Positions 24,889 through 35,725 of a stretch of 64,000 nt of DNA are shown piece by piece. The stretch spans positions 37,982,668 through 38,046,667 of the forward strand of contig NC_060887.1 in NCBI RefSeq assembly GCF_014805685.1, written 5' to 3'. Numbering within the stretch: the stretch's first letter is position 1; each line of letters begins with the position of its first letter. The position numbers and the translations under genes are program-made. Source of the stretch: Silurus meridionalis. Taxonomy: Eukaryota; Chordata; Actinopteri; Siluriformes; Siluridae. The notes under the pieces were generated by a model that saw only the letters and a program-made list of their open reading frames with translations, was not told the origin of the DNA and made no database searches.

Positions 24889-25416
24889 CCAATAAAGATT
24901 TATAACCAAAAGTTTGGCCATAAGGTTGATATGTGCTGCTTTTTGAACATCCGAATCCAAATTGACTCTCAATTTGCTGTTATAATGAGCTCCACTCTTC
25001 TGGCAAGATGTTCCTCTAGATTTTGTGGAGATTTGTCTTTTTTATTCAGACACAAGAGTGTTAGTAAAGTCAGGTATTGATGCAGGAAAGGAGGTGAGGA
25101 GGCCTGGGGGTGCAGTCAGTGTTCACATTCATCCTCAATAGGTTTGGAGCTCTATAGCAGAAGATCTTCCACACACTTCCAACCCATGTAGCTTCATGGA
25201 GCCGACTTTGTGCACAGGAGCATCATCATGCTGGAACAGGTTTGGGTCTGCTCATTGAAGTGAAGTGAAAATTCCATGCTTGGGACATCTGACTGTTCCA
25301 TCCATAAGTGGTTCTTTCCCAAAATTTCACCGTGAACATGCGATTGTACTTTGGATGCAGGAGAAGAAAATTTTCCCTTCACTTGAATTAGGAGACCCAA
25401 ACTTGTTCCAGGATGA

Positions 25417-25482
25417 CACAAATCCAGCACCAAGATGATATGCTTTACATGAGTTGAAGTGTATGGAATATCTCCTGCTATA
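25417..25482 (+). repeat. 66-bp direct duplication, left copy
   Basis: It starts CACAAATCCAGCACCAAGAT and ends CTCCTGCTATA. It abuts the 5' end of the Tc1 element and is repeated at 26847-26912 with one base difference (CAAGATG versus CAAAATG). Confidence 0.95.
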
Positions 25483-26846
25483 CAGGGAGTGCAGAATTAT
25501 TAGGCAAATGAGTATTTTGACCACATCATCCTCGTTATGCATGTTGTCTTACTCCAAGCTGTATAGGCTGGAAAGCCTACTACCAATTAAGCATATTAGG
25601 TGATGTGCATCTCTGTAATGAGAAGGGGTGTGGTCTAATGACATCAACACCCTATATCAGGTGTGCATAATTATTAGGCAACTTCCTTTCCTTTGGCAAA
25701 ATGGGTCAAAAGAAGGACTTGACAGGCTCAGAAAAGTCAAAAATAGTGAGATATATTGCAGAGGATGCAGCAGTCTTAAAATAGCCAAGCTTCTGAGCGT
25801 GATCATCGAACAATCAAGCGTTTCATTCAAAATAGTCGACAGGGTCGCAAGAAGCGTGTGGAAAAACCAAGGCGCAAAATAACTGCCCGTGAACTGAGAA
25901 AAGTCAAGCGTGCAGCTGCCAAGATGCCACTTGCCACCAGTTTGGCCATATTTCAGAGCTGCAACATCACTGGGTGCCCAAAAGCACAAGGTGTGCAATA
26001 CTCAGAGACATGGCCAAGGTAAGAAAGGCAGAAAGTCGACCACCACTGAACAAGACACACAAGCTGAAACGTCAAGACTGGGCCAAGAAATATCTCAAGA
26101 CTGATTTTTCTAAGGTTTTATGGACTGATGAAATGAGAGTGAGTCTTGATGGGCCAGATGGATGGGCCCGTGGCTGGATTGGTAAAGGGCAGAGAGCTCC
26201 AGTCCGACTCAGGCGCCAGCAAGGTGGAGGTGGAGTACTGGTTTGGGCTGGTATCATCAAAGATGAGCTTGTGGGGCCTTTTCGGGTTGAGGATGGAGTC
26301 AAGCTGAACTCCCAGTCCTACTGCCAGTTTCTGGAAGACACCTTCTTCAAGCAGTGGTACAGGAAGAAGTCTGCATCCTTCAAGAAAAACATGATTTTCA
26401 TGCAGGACAATGCTCCATCACACCGTCCAAGTACTCCACAGCGTGGCTGGCAAGAAAGGGTATAAAAGAAGAAAATCTAATGATATGGCCTCCTTGTTCA
26501 CCTGATCTGAACCCCATTGAGAACCTGTGGTCCATCATCAAATGTGCGATTTACAAGGAGGAAAACAGTACACCTCTCTGAACAGTGTCTGGGAGGCTGT
26601 GGTTGCTGCTGCACGCAATGTTGATGGTGAACAGATCAAAACACTGACAGAATCCATGGATGGCAGGCTTTTGAGTGTCCTTGCAAAGAAAGGTGGCTAT
26701 ATTGGTCACTGATTTGTTTTTGTTTGGTTTTTGAATGTCAGAAATGTATATTTGTGAATGTTGAGATGTTATATTGGTTTCACTGGTAAAAATAAATAAT
26801 TGAAATGGGTATGAATTTGTTTTTGTTAAGTTGCCTAATAATTATG
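25483..26846 (+). mobile_element. Tc1/mariner element with intact 5' end and truncated 3' end
   Basis: The 5' end lies next to a TA and reads CAGGGAGTGCAGAATTATTA; a second inner copy, TGTGCATAATTATTAGGCAA, lies at about 25663. The 3' side stops in the matching inner inverted copy, TTGCCTAATAATTATG. An outer 3' end matching GAATTATTCTGCACTCCCTG does not follow. As I recall, intact relatives continue for roughly another 200 bp to that outer end. The element encodes a broken transposase (about 25700-26712). It interrupts a foldback repeat and is flanked by a 66-bp duplication rather than a simple TA repeat. Confidence 0.85.
25701..26712 (+). pseudogene. Tc1/mariner transposase, frameshifted
   Basis: The start is ATGGGTCAAAAGAAGGACTT at 25701. 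The N-terminal DNA-binding part is broken by frameshifts near 25760-25800 and again near 25970. The longest intact stretch (about 25974-26424) has VLWTDEMRVSLDG with the first catalytic Asp and IFMQDNAPSH with the second. A deletion right after that His changes frame. The third catalytic block follows as WPPCSPDLNPIENLWSIIK near 26487-26543, and the C-terminus ends GGYIGH at 26710. All three catalytic residues can still be read, but no single frame joins them, so the gene is dead. Few changes have accumulated, so the insertion is fairly young. Confidence 0.88.
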
Positions 26847-26912
26847 CACAAATCCAGCACCAAAATGATATGCTTTACATGAGTTGAAGTGTATGGAATA
26901 TCTCCTGCTATA
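26847..26912 (+). repeat. 66-bp direct duplication, right copy
   Basis: It matches 25417-25482 except for one base and continues into the right arm of the foldback repeat (TATAGAGTTCCAACCCC). This right copy is therefore the original host sequence; the left copy is the one joined to the element's 5' end. Confidence 0.95.
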
Positions 26913-27126
26913 GAGTTCCAACCCCAGACCTTCTCAGCCCTCAGCCTACATCAGTACCTGACTTCACCAACATCCTCGTGCTTAAAAAAGAACATCAAAT
27001 CTCCACAAAATCTAGTGGAACATCTTCCCAGAACATTGAAGGTTATTATAAGAGCAAATGAGGAATAAGATGTCCACAAAGAAGCACATAGCAATGTTAT
27101 GGAAGGTGTCCGCAAACTTTTGGCCA

Positions 27127-27640
27127 GTGCGCGTAGCTATGAAGTAGCTATACGTAAAACCCTGCACTATATTTTAGCATGCGAATCGATTGTGCTGACT
27201 CGGGCAGAGATTTTTACGAGGCAGAGAGGAAATCAGTCGTCTAACTGGTGTCGGTGGAAAAAAGAACCGTGTGCATGATCACGTGTGTATGAACGTGTTG
27301 TAATGAACGTGTGTCTGGAACGGTGTAACGGCTCGGTGGAGAAGGACATGCAGCCCATGCGAGTGGCACAGAGTGACCTACAACACAATACAAAATCACA
27401 CACACACACACACACACACACACAACACAATACAACACAACACAACACAGTAGTGAAGAAGGACTGGCAGAAAATGGAAGAACGTCCACTTGGTCATTCG
27501 GCATCATTCATTTCTGAGTGGCAGTAAAACACTCTGAAGTCTAGACTGTGTGATGACTGCCATGAACTGTGTAAGGCTGGAGGAGGCGGAGCTTCATACA
27601 TCGACACGCCCTGATTTTAATACAACATCTACTGCTACAA
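27127..27640. other. Intron with a CA run and AACAC repeats
   Basis: CA lies at 27399-27423, followed by degenerate ACAAC and AACAC units to 27450. No gene was seen. Confidence 0.6.
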
Positions 27641-28212
27641 ATCATCATCATCATCATCATGATCATCAACAACACCGTCATCATCCTCATGATCATGATA
27701 TTCACCATCATCATCTTCATCGTCACTATCATCGTCATACCTATACTCTTTATCATCATCATCTTCATCGTAACTTTAATCATCATACTTATACTCATCA
27801 TCTTCATCGTCACTATCATCGTCATACTTATACTCATCATCATCATCATCTTCATCGTCACTATCATTGTCATACTTATACTCTTTATCATCATCATCAT
27901 CTTCATCGTAACTTTAATCATCATACTTATACTCATCGTCATCATTATCGTCACTATTATCGTCATACTTATACTCATCATCATCATCATCATTATCTTC
28001 ATCGTCACTATCATCGTCAAACTTATACTCATCATCATCATCATCTTCATCGTCACTATCATCGTCATACTTATACTAATCATCATCATCATCATCATTA
28101 TCATCTTCAACGTCACTATCATCGTCATACTTATACTCATCATCATCATCATAATCTTCATCGTCACTATCATTGTCATACTTATACTCATCATCATCAT
28201 TCTCATTATTCT
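27641..28212. repeat. CAT-rich minisatellite
   Basis: Repeats built from CATCATCAT, CTTCATCGTCACTATC and GTCATACTTATACTCAT, with a basic period of roughly 45-55 bp. It is open in several frames (His-rich and Ile-rich) but non-coding. Confidence 0.9.
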
Positions 28213-28400
28213 CATTACATTTACAGTGTTTGGCAGATCCTTATCCAGAACGACTTATATTAAAACAAGCACTAAGCAGCTATCATTAGGGGCCTTGCTC
28301 AGGGGCCCAGCAGTGGCAGCTTGGTATGGCTGGGATTTAAACTCATGACCTTGGAATCCAAAGTTCAATTTCTTAATCACTAATCTACCACCTTGACACC
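28213..28400 (+). repeat. Fish interspersed repeat (TTTGGCAGA...TTATCCAGA type), copy A
   Basis: GTTTGGCAGATCCTTATCCA, then GACTTATATTA, CTTGCTCAGGGGCCCAGCAG and ACTCATGACCTTGGAATCCA. The same order occurs at 39420-39570, and partial forms lie near 23440-23597 and 63130-63240. This family is widespread in teleosts; its class is not clear from sequence alone. Confidence 0.65.
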
Positions 28401-28870
28401 ATCCCCATTATCATCGACATCATGATTGTCACCACCACCTTCACCAAGATCATCACCATCACCATCACCATCACCATCATCATCATCATTCTCCTCCTCC
28501 TCCTCTTCAGGAGATCCCTCACTCCCTCACTCCCTCACTCCCTCACTCCTGTTCTGTTACTAAAGCCTGTTTTTCCGAGGCTGTTCTCTGCAGATGAAAC
28601 AGATTCCTGCCCTGAGCTGTTGAAGGTTACGATGTTAAAGTCGTGTTTTATTGCAGGAAATTTGTAGAAACAAACCCTGATTTTGATGCGTTGGAGTATT
28701 TATTTCTTTTATTATTATATGAGAAGGAAATGTTCCCGCTTCCATCACCTCAGGCGGGATATAGGCTGAAAAACCGTGCTGTTGGATTTCCATAAAAAAA
28801 TACAATTGGAATCTTCCAGACCCGGAAATATAGGGATTAGTTTTCCCTGTGACTTTTGATCCCGGCATCT
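28401..28870. other. Intron: short ATC and CTCACTCC tandem repeats
   Basis: ATCACC/ATC units lie at 28449-28490, and four CACTCCCT units at 28510-28545. The remainder is unique-looking. Confidence 0.6.
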
Positions 28871-29330
28871 TGATATTTCATTGCTTCAGGGCAGGGCTGT
28901 GAAGAATTTTCCTTATTCACGAGAAGAAGCAGTCCTCCGTCTCCTCCTCCGCTTCCAGAGCTTTCGGAGTCTCCACTCGCTGACATTATTAAGGAGGGTA
29001 TTTACCAGACTAGGTGCTATTACTGGGCGATTTTTTGCTGTGATGGTGATAGAAAAGGAACAGACACGTCTCCCGCGAAGGGCCGGAATTGAATCGGCGC
29101 TCCGTGTGGAGAACGGAGGCGTGTTTGCGCACCCTGCCGAGAATGAGCCAGAAGAATCCCCGTGAGGAAGGAGGTTTGATGTGGAAACAGCTGGTCTCTG
29201 GATGCACTTTGACTCGCTCAATATTTCTCTGGCTGCTGTTCTGCTATTGAGCCTCCCAGCTGCTGTAACTCGAGGCCCCCGGCTGGACCAGATAATGCCG
29301 CATTGCTCATATTAAAATGACCTTTTCCTC
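28871..29330. other. Candidate conserved noncoding element
   Basis: A repeat-free, GC-balanced stretch with GGTGCTATTACTGGGCGATT, GAATTGAATCGGCGCTCC and GCGCACCCTGCCGAGAATGA. Open frames exist on both strands but none has recognisable protein features or clear splice sites. Conservation is untested. Confidence 0.3.
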
Positions 29331-29884
29331 ATCGTGCTCGTGGAGACGACTCGGGCTTCAATAAGCGTCTGTGTGTGTGTGGCATTTATTCATAATACAT
29401 ACAAGAAAGGAGGGAAATAGGAAAATAACGGCTTGTAGGGATGGGAGGAGTCGGCTTCGGTATCGCGTCGGCGGGAGCTAAGCTAGCTTCACTAAGCTGT
29501 AATTAACACTCGGGTTGAACAAAAAAATGCGCACAGACGAGGTTTGCGTGTAATCCTGTGGGATTTTGGGAAAAATGCTGGCAAATTTTTGCTAATGGAA
29601 AAGCCACACACACACACACACACACACAAATACACACTCTGGGAAAAAAACTGTGTCTGAATGTCACGGGCACGATGCGAAATTGAATAAGTCTGGCTGT
29701 TTATGCAGATAGTGTGTGTGAGTTCGATTAGACGTGTGTGTGTTTATGTAAATGTACATAAACGTCATTACTGTACACACACACAATATGTCGCTCTGTT
29801 ACTTTCTATTAGGCAACATTTCAAGCCTCGGTGTTATGGTTCACTGAGAACTCGAAAGTACACCAAATACTGCCAATTCTATTC
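29331..29884. other. Intron, no feature recognised
   Basis: Short CA and GT runs only (for example 29606-29628). Nothing coding was seen. Confidence 0.5.
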
Positions 29885-31030
29885 CCAGAGACAGTAAATG
29901 TGTCCGTAATGCAGTCGAAAACTGGTTCCAAAGACAATAAATATGTCCAAATTAAAGTCAATTTGGTCAGAAAGACAGTCAATATGTCCGAATTCGAGCC
30001 AATTCGGTAGCGAAAGACAGTAAATACATCCACAATATACTTTATTTGGTCCAACGGACAGCAAATATGTCCAATGTAGAGCCAGTGAGGTTCGAAAGAT
30101 TGTAAATATGTCCAAAAGAAAAGTCAATCTGGTCCCAAAGACGGTACATAAGTCTGAAATATAGTTAATGGGTCCGGTAGACGGTACAAAATTAGACTCA
30201 ATTTGTTTCGAAAGACTGTAAATATGTCCAAAATACTATTATACTGGTCCTGAAGACAATAAATATGTCCAAAATACAGTAAATGCTCTGCCTAAAGACA
30301 GCAATTACGTCCAAAGTAAAGCCAGTTAGGTTCATAAGACTGTAAATATGTCCAAAAAGGACTCAATTTAATCACAACGACAGTATGTCCAAAATACAAT
30401 ACATTCAGTCCTTAAAAAACAGCAAGTATGTCCACAGTGGAGCCAGTTAAGTTCACACGACAGTAAATATGTCCATAGTACAGGGAATATGGTCCAAAAG
30501 ACAATCTGTTTAAAATACAGTCAATTTAGGACAAAACACTGTAAATCTGTGGTCATTGTGGTCCAAATTTGGTCCTAAAGCTAATTGGTCAAAAGGACAG
30601 TAAGTATGTCCAAATTAGGCTCGAAAAATCTTTGATACAATCAGATAAAATCAATGTGCTCCAAAAGACAGTAAATGTGTCAAACATGTAAAAAATATAT
30701 ATTAAATATGTCTAAATTTATGAACCAATAAGTCCAAAAGACTGTAAATATGTCCAAAAATGGACACGTTTACTAAAAAAACTGAAAATATGTCCAAGAA
30801 ACAATCAGTTTGGTTTAAAAGGTAGTGAATAAGTCTAATATCTAGTCAATATGTGGTCAATTTAGTAAAAATAAATTTATAAAAATACAGTAAATATGTT
30901 TGAATTGGAGTCAAAATTGTGTGAAATAAAGACATGATTTAGTCCTAAAAAAATATGTAAATCTAAATTACAGTCAATGTGATAAACGTGTCCAATTTAC
31001 AGTTCATTTGGTCTGAAAGACAAAATTTTA
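29885..31030. repeat. Ancient, strongly diverged tandem repeat, about 1.1 kb
   Basis: Units of roughly 35-45 bp keep the phrase AAAGACAGTAAATATGTCCA and, in part of the units, AATTTGGTCC or AGCCAGTTAGGTTC. Copies are much more diverged than in the other minisatellites, so this is an old array no longer kept uniform. Confidence 0.8.
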
Positions 31031-31385
31031 TATGTGCAGAATACAACCAGTTTTTATCAGCAGTACTGTAATAGGCTTAAATTCCAGACAGTCTGATCTA
31101 AATTCATTCACCAGATCTGTTTATTCCGATCTTCCCTACACTCCTCTCCTAGATTCCTTCACTAGACTTCTTCCCCTTGGTCCCAAGCCCTCAGTGCTCT
31201 GCTATAAAATTTCTCATAAATCATAACCTTTACATAACATTTACTCTCGTCTTCTCCTCCGCCGTTAAAGGCCGATCTATCTGTACTTCAGAAATGAATA
31301 TCGGACGCCAAGTGGACGTGAAGGTGAAGCGAAAGCCAGGCGTCATGCAGTGTCTCGGATTATTGCACAGGATTCGGTTACTTAC

Positions 31386-31412
31386 TCACTGGACCCACGT
31401 TATTCGGCACAC
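31386..31412 (-). CDS. ntng1: Netrin-G1 27-nt microexon completing LE1
   Basis: A 27-nt exon with acceptor CTTTTCACAG (AG at 31414-31413) and a perfect GTAAGT donor at 31385-31380. The first two bases (GT) finish the Cys codon begun by the final T of the LE1 exon. It then encodes VPNNVGPV and leaves one base (A) that makes Asn with the LE2 exon, giving TANICVPNNVGPVNCECFGH. Human netrin-G1, as I recall, has TANTCIPSISSIGNCECFGH: the same length, with eight residues between Cys and Asn. The preserved length, both splice sites and the phase make a strong case despite weak residue identity. A (CT)n microsatellite (31436-31478) forms most of the upstream polypyrimidine tract. Confidence 0.88.
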   Translation of the reverse strand: MCRITWVQ

Positions 31413-31429
31413 CTGTGAAAAGAAAGAAG

Positions 31430-31435
<6 letters not shown>

Positions 31436-31478
<43 letters not shown>
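31436..31478. repeat. (GA)n microsatellite next to the microexon acceptor
   Basis: A GA run on the plus strand is (CT)n in the pre-mRNA. It ends about 20 nt upstream of the microexon acceptor, with TTTCTTCTTTCTTTTCACAG between. Confidence 0.95.
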
Positions 31479-31481
<3 letters not shown>

Positions 31482-31644
31482 TTAGCACTCTGTCATAGAT
31501 TTCTAAATCTGTAAAAGTCAATATTAGATGAAAAATGAATATTCTTCTCATTTTGGTTAGAAACACAACACTTCGTCCAGACTTCGTATTTCAGTACCGT
31601 CTCAAAACCAGAAATTCTATTCAATTAATACAATTTTTTCACAT

Positions 31645-31696
<52 letters not shown>

Positions 31697-31760
31697 TTTA
31701 AATAAATGATAGATAAATAATTAAAGAAATAAATGTATTTGTAAATGTATAACATTATTA

Positions 31761-31853
<93 letters not shown>

Positions 31854-32260
31854 TATAAATAAATCAATTCATAAGTTAGTAAACAAAAAAATAATTATAC
31901 ATGTTGCCAGAGGGAAAAAAAAAATAAATTAATAAATGAATAAATTAAAAATAATAACTATATATATATATATATTTTATAGCCAAATGCATAAGAGTAC
32001 AAGATAAAGAGAAAAAGAGAAACAGCAATGGTGAGAATAAATGAAATAGAAGATGTGAAGGACAGCAATATGGAAATTCATAGAGATAAAAAGGAAAAAA
32101 GGATGGAGAAAACAAAAGAAAAGAAAGAGGTTTAAGAAGTAGAGGAACCAGGACGCCAGAACGCAAGTACCAGGAGGAAAAGGAAGAAGATGTAGGAGGA
32201 AATGAATAAAGAACACATGTATAGTTCCTCCTAACCGTTAACACAGAGTAGGAGGCACAC
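31479..32260. other. Intron: TTTA and TA repeats, AT-rich DNA
   Basis: TTTA runs lie at 31645-31695 and 31817-31855, and TA at 31763-31818 and about 31961-31973. The remainder is A-rich with no recognised gene. Confidence 0.85.
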
Positions 32261-32612
32261 CGGTGTAGGACTAGGAGACCCAAACCTGTTCTAGCATGAC
32301 AATGCAACACATCATGCACAAATCCAGCTCCATGAAGAAATGCTGTACATGGGTCTCCTGCTCTAGAGCTTAAAATCCTATTGTGCTGGGGATGAATGTG
32401 AACGCTGTCTGCACGCCAGACCTTCTCTACATCAGTACCTGGCTTTACTAACACCCCGTTATCTCCACAAGCACACTTTAAAATCTAGTGGAACATCTTC
32501 CCAGGTGAGTGGAGCTTATAATAAGAACAAATGGAGACTAAATGCGGATTTAGATGTTTAAAAAAGCAGCACATCCCAATTTTATGGTCAAGTGTCCACA
32601 AACCTTTGGCCA
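32261..32612. mobile_element. Foldback repeat copy 4 (5' arm shortened)
   Basis: GACTAGGAGACCCAAACCTG, CATCAGTACCTGGCTTTACT, AAAATCTAGTGGAACATCTT and the end GTGTCCACAAACCTTTGGCC match the right half of copy 3. Only part of the left arm is present. Confidence 0.7.
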
Positions 32613-32648
32613 GGGTTTCTATACATATGGCTGGGAAGACTTTACCAT

Positions 32649-32650
<2 letters not shown>

Positions 32651-32696
<46 letters not shown>
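32651..32696. repeat. (CA)n microsatellite
   Basis: An uninterrupted CA run of about 46 nt. The following sequence to 33060 is A-rich and non-coding. Confidence 0.95.
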
Positions 32697-32697
<1 letters not shown>

Positions 32698-33062
32698 AAC
32701 ACGGCCCCCTGTACGAGGTCACATCACATCACGATTCACATCACAACTCTCGAGTTTTATCTGACGCCTGAATCTCTCGGATCTCAAACACTGTTCTTCA
32801 CCTGTCAAAAAAAGAAAAAGAAAAGGAAAAAAAAAGAAAAGAAAAAAAAAGTTGAAAGTGTAGGCTCATGGATAATACAAGAAATGGGAATCACTTATAA
32901 ATAAATCAACAAAAGACAAACAAACAAATGCAAATGTATAGAAAAGGAGGAAGTGTATAAAAAAACAGAGAGGAAGTGTGTGTGATGTTCCAGCATCGTC
33001 TCTTGCATGAGGAACAACCAGGAAATGTGGGAAAGAGCTGGAGACCTCCATCCTTTCATCCT

Positions 33063-33110
<48 letters not shown>
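33063..33110. repeat. (CT)n microsatellite
   Basis: A CT run of about 48 nt on the plus strand. Confidence 0.95.
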
Positions 33111-33113
<3 letters not shown>

Positions 33114-33260
33114 AATATAGAGGAAAAGATAATATATGGGTGAATGGACAGGATGGAAGAATAGAAGAAGGAGAGAAGGAGGATGAAGGAGTGCACAAAG
33201 GAAATAAACAAGCTGGATGTGTGAATGTGTGTCTGTATGTGTATGTATGTGTTAGTCAAT

Positions 33261-33719
33261 GTTGTTTATAGGACTGTGGTGAGACCTGAGATGTTGTATG
33301 GATTAGAGACAGTGGTATTGAGTAAAAGACAGGAGATGGAGCTGGAGGTAGCAGAGCTGAAGATGTTGAGATGTTCGTTGGGAGTGACGACGATGGACAG
33401 GATTAGAAATGAGTTTATTAGAGGGACAGCGCATGTAGGACGTTTTGGAGACAAGGTGAGGGAGGAGAGATTGAGATGGTTTGGACATGTGCAGAGGAGA
33501 GACATGGGGTATATCAGTAGGAGAATGCTGAGAATGGAGACACCAGGAAGGAGGAAAAGAGGAAGACCAAGGAGGAGGTTTATGGATGTGGTGAGGGAAG
33601 ACATGCAGGTAGTTGGTGTAAAAGAGGCAGATGTAGAGGACAGGGGTTTGGAGACAGATGATCCACTGTGGCGCACCCAATGGGAGAAGCCGAAGAAGAA
33701 GAAGAAGAAGAAGAAGAAG
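33261..33719 (+). mobile_element. 5'-truncated RTE-type LINE (ORF2 C-terminus and 3' tail)
   Basis: The open frame reads VVYRTVVRPEMLYGLE, then LKMLRCSLGVTTMDRIRNEF, RLRWFGHVQRRD and GRRKRGRPRRRFMDVVRED. This is the C-terminal region after the reverse transcriptase domain of RTE/BovB-like LINEs. It reaches WRTQWEKPKKK at the tail, where the DNA reads ATCCACTGTGGCGCACCCAA, then TGGGAGAAGCCGAAG and an (AAG)n run. The block is flanked by TGTTAGTCAAT at 33250-33260 and 33720-33730, an 11-bp target-site duplication. Truncation at the 5' end with an intact 3' tail is the normal outcome of target-primed reverse transcription. The catalytic domain is missing. It lies antisense to ntng1. Confidence 0.9.
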
Positions 33720-33743
33720 TGTTAGTCAATTTTGCTGTGTCTC

Positions 33744-33870
<127 letters not shown>

Positions 33871-33980
33871 TCTCTATCCAGAGACAGATGTCAGATATCG
33901 AGTGTCTCATAATTAGATTAATTTTCAATCAGTGCCTGATAGTTCTCTCCACTCGGCTTCACACAACTACATAATGCATT

Positions 33981-34115
<135 letters not shown>

Positions 34116-34268
34116 CAAACTGAGTGATCAGCGGAGTGAGGGAGACACTAACACACTCATTCAGACAGAATGAAAAAGAGAGAGATGACAGACAGAGAGA
34201 CAGAGTGAAAGAGGGATAGAAAGGAAGATGTAACAAATAGGAAGATCAAGAGAGGAAATAAGAGAGAG

Positions 34269-34318
<50 letters not shown>

Positions 34319-34412
34319 TACAGTGAGAGTAAACAGAGAGAAGATTTAAATAAAGAGAAAAAAATCATCTAAAACATGAAAAGAGGAAATGGAAGGGGAA
34401 ATATTTCTCTCT

Positions 34413-34460
<48 letters not shown>

Positions 34461-34580
34461 ACTGCCCTTTCCAGTTTTGCACTCAATATAAAACATCTCC
34501 TTCGCTCTCTCATTTTTCTTGTTTGCTTGTGTTCCATCTTTCTAATTCCCCCTCTGTCCTCTGATGACTCAGTTTGCACC

Positions 34581-34660
<80 letters not shown>

Positions 34661-34924
34661 TAAACATATTATGTGTGTGTGAGAAGAAAGCGAGAGAAAC
34701 AGGGGATGAAAGAATGTAGGACACGTCATCGCACATCATCAAAACTTTTTTCTTTTCTTTTAGACTATTTTTATTCTCTTTGTCTCAGTGCTTCATCTCT
34801 TCTACATTTATTTCTGTGATCCATGAGTAACAAAACGAAGGGGTGTTTAATACAGGTACAGTTTAAAAGTGTGTGTGTGAGTGTGTAAGAGATACTATAT
34901 GAATAAAAGTTTGTCTTCACTTCA

Positions 34925-35093
34925 TCATAAGATTTGCATCTGCTTTTTTTGAACGTCTCATTCCACATTACGTCTCTATTTACTGTTATTATAAGCTCCA
35001 CTCTCCTGGGAAGATGTTCCACTAGATTTTGGAGTGTGTTTGTGGAGATTTAGAAAAAGTTGGGTGTCCCAATACTTTTGGCCAAAATTACAC
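34925..35093. mobile_element. Foldback repeat copy 5 (one arm)
   Basis: GAACGTCTCATTCCACATTA, AAGATGTTCCACTAGATTTT and the end CCAATACTTTTGGCC match the family arm. The opposite arm is absent. Confidence 0.6.
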
Positions 35094-35676
35094 ATTCTAC
35101 ACTTGAGGAAGAAGAATGCGAATTGAGATTATTAGTAGCCCATTAATACTAACGTTGCAAAAATCAAAGAATTTTCAAGACTGGAAAATTTCCATGGGAA
35201 TTAACAGGAATAAAGGAAATAAACTGGGAATGAACAAACTTGCAGGTTCGCCTATAAGCGGAAACGTAAATGTAGTGGACAAAACAATCTTGCAGGATAA
35301 TTTTGGTTAAAACAACCAGATTGAATGAGATTTCAGTTGATTTTCTACCTGCACATTCATTAACAGCACACACTTACTGCAGGGTTACTGAGGCCACGCC
35401 CCCTACATGCACTGAACATCCTCCATCGCATAACACACATCATTTCTTAAAGTCCTGCACACAAAATAATGTCAAAGAATGTCCATCTTGGCGAGTTTTT
35501 ATGTAAATGACATAAATATTACATACATTTGTGTTTAAAACGTCCTCGTGCTGTGTGTAAGTGATTGTGCAACGTGTAAATTCCTGTAAAGTTCCCAACT
35601 TGACATATTTCCGAAATTTCCCACTCCTCTGCAACGCTGATTACTACACACCAAAACCCTCTTAAAAAACTCTACC

Positions 35677-35725
<49 letters not shown>

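Larger units (their letters stand above)
24905..27126. mobile_element. Foldback repeat copy 3, interrupted by a Tc1 element
   Basis: The outer ends are inverted copies: ACCAAAAGTTTGGCC at 24905 and GCAAACTTTTGGCCA ending at 27126. Inside, GTGGAGATTTG in the left arm (about 25026) is mirrored by CAAATCTCCAC in the right arm (about 26998). The arms cover 24905-25482 and 26847-27126; the Tc1 copy fills 25483-26846. It is the most complete of the foldback copies in the window. Confidence 0.75.

Noticed and set aside
26072..26302. A minus-strand frame across the Tc1 transposase
   Set aside because: It is the antisense shadow of the transposase pseudogene.
28881..29165. A 94-codon plus-strand frame and a 102-codon minus-strand frame
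   Set aside because: No recognisable domain, no splice sites in frame and both strands open. More likely noncoding.
31386..31412. Alternative donor GTGAGT at 31389-31384 for the microexon
   Set aside because: It would give a 23-nt exon and put LE2 out of frame. The GTAAGT three bases later keeps phase 1 and matches the consensus better.
33225..33725. A host gene for a basic, Arg-rich protein of 166 codons
   Set aside because: The sequence matches the C-terminal region of RTE-type LINE proteins and ends in the LINE tail with target-site duplications.
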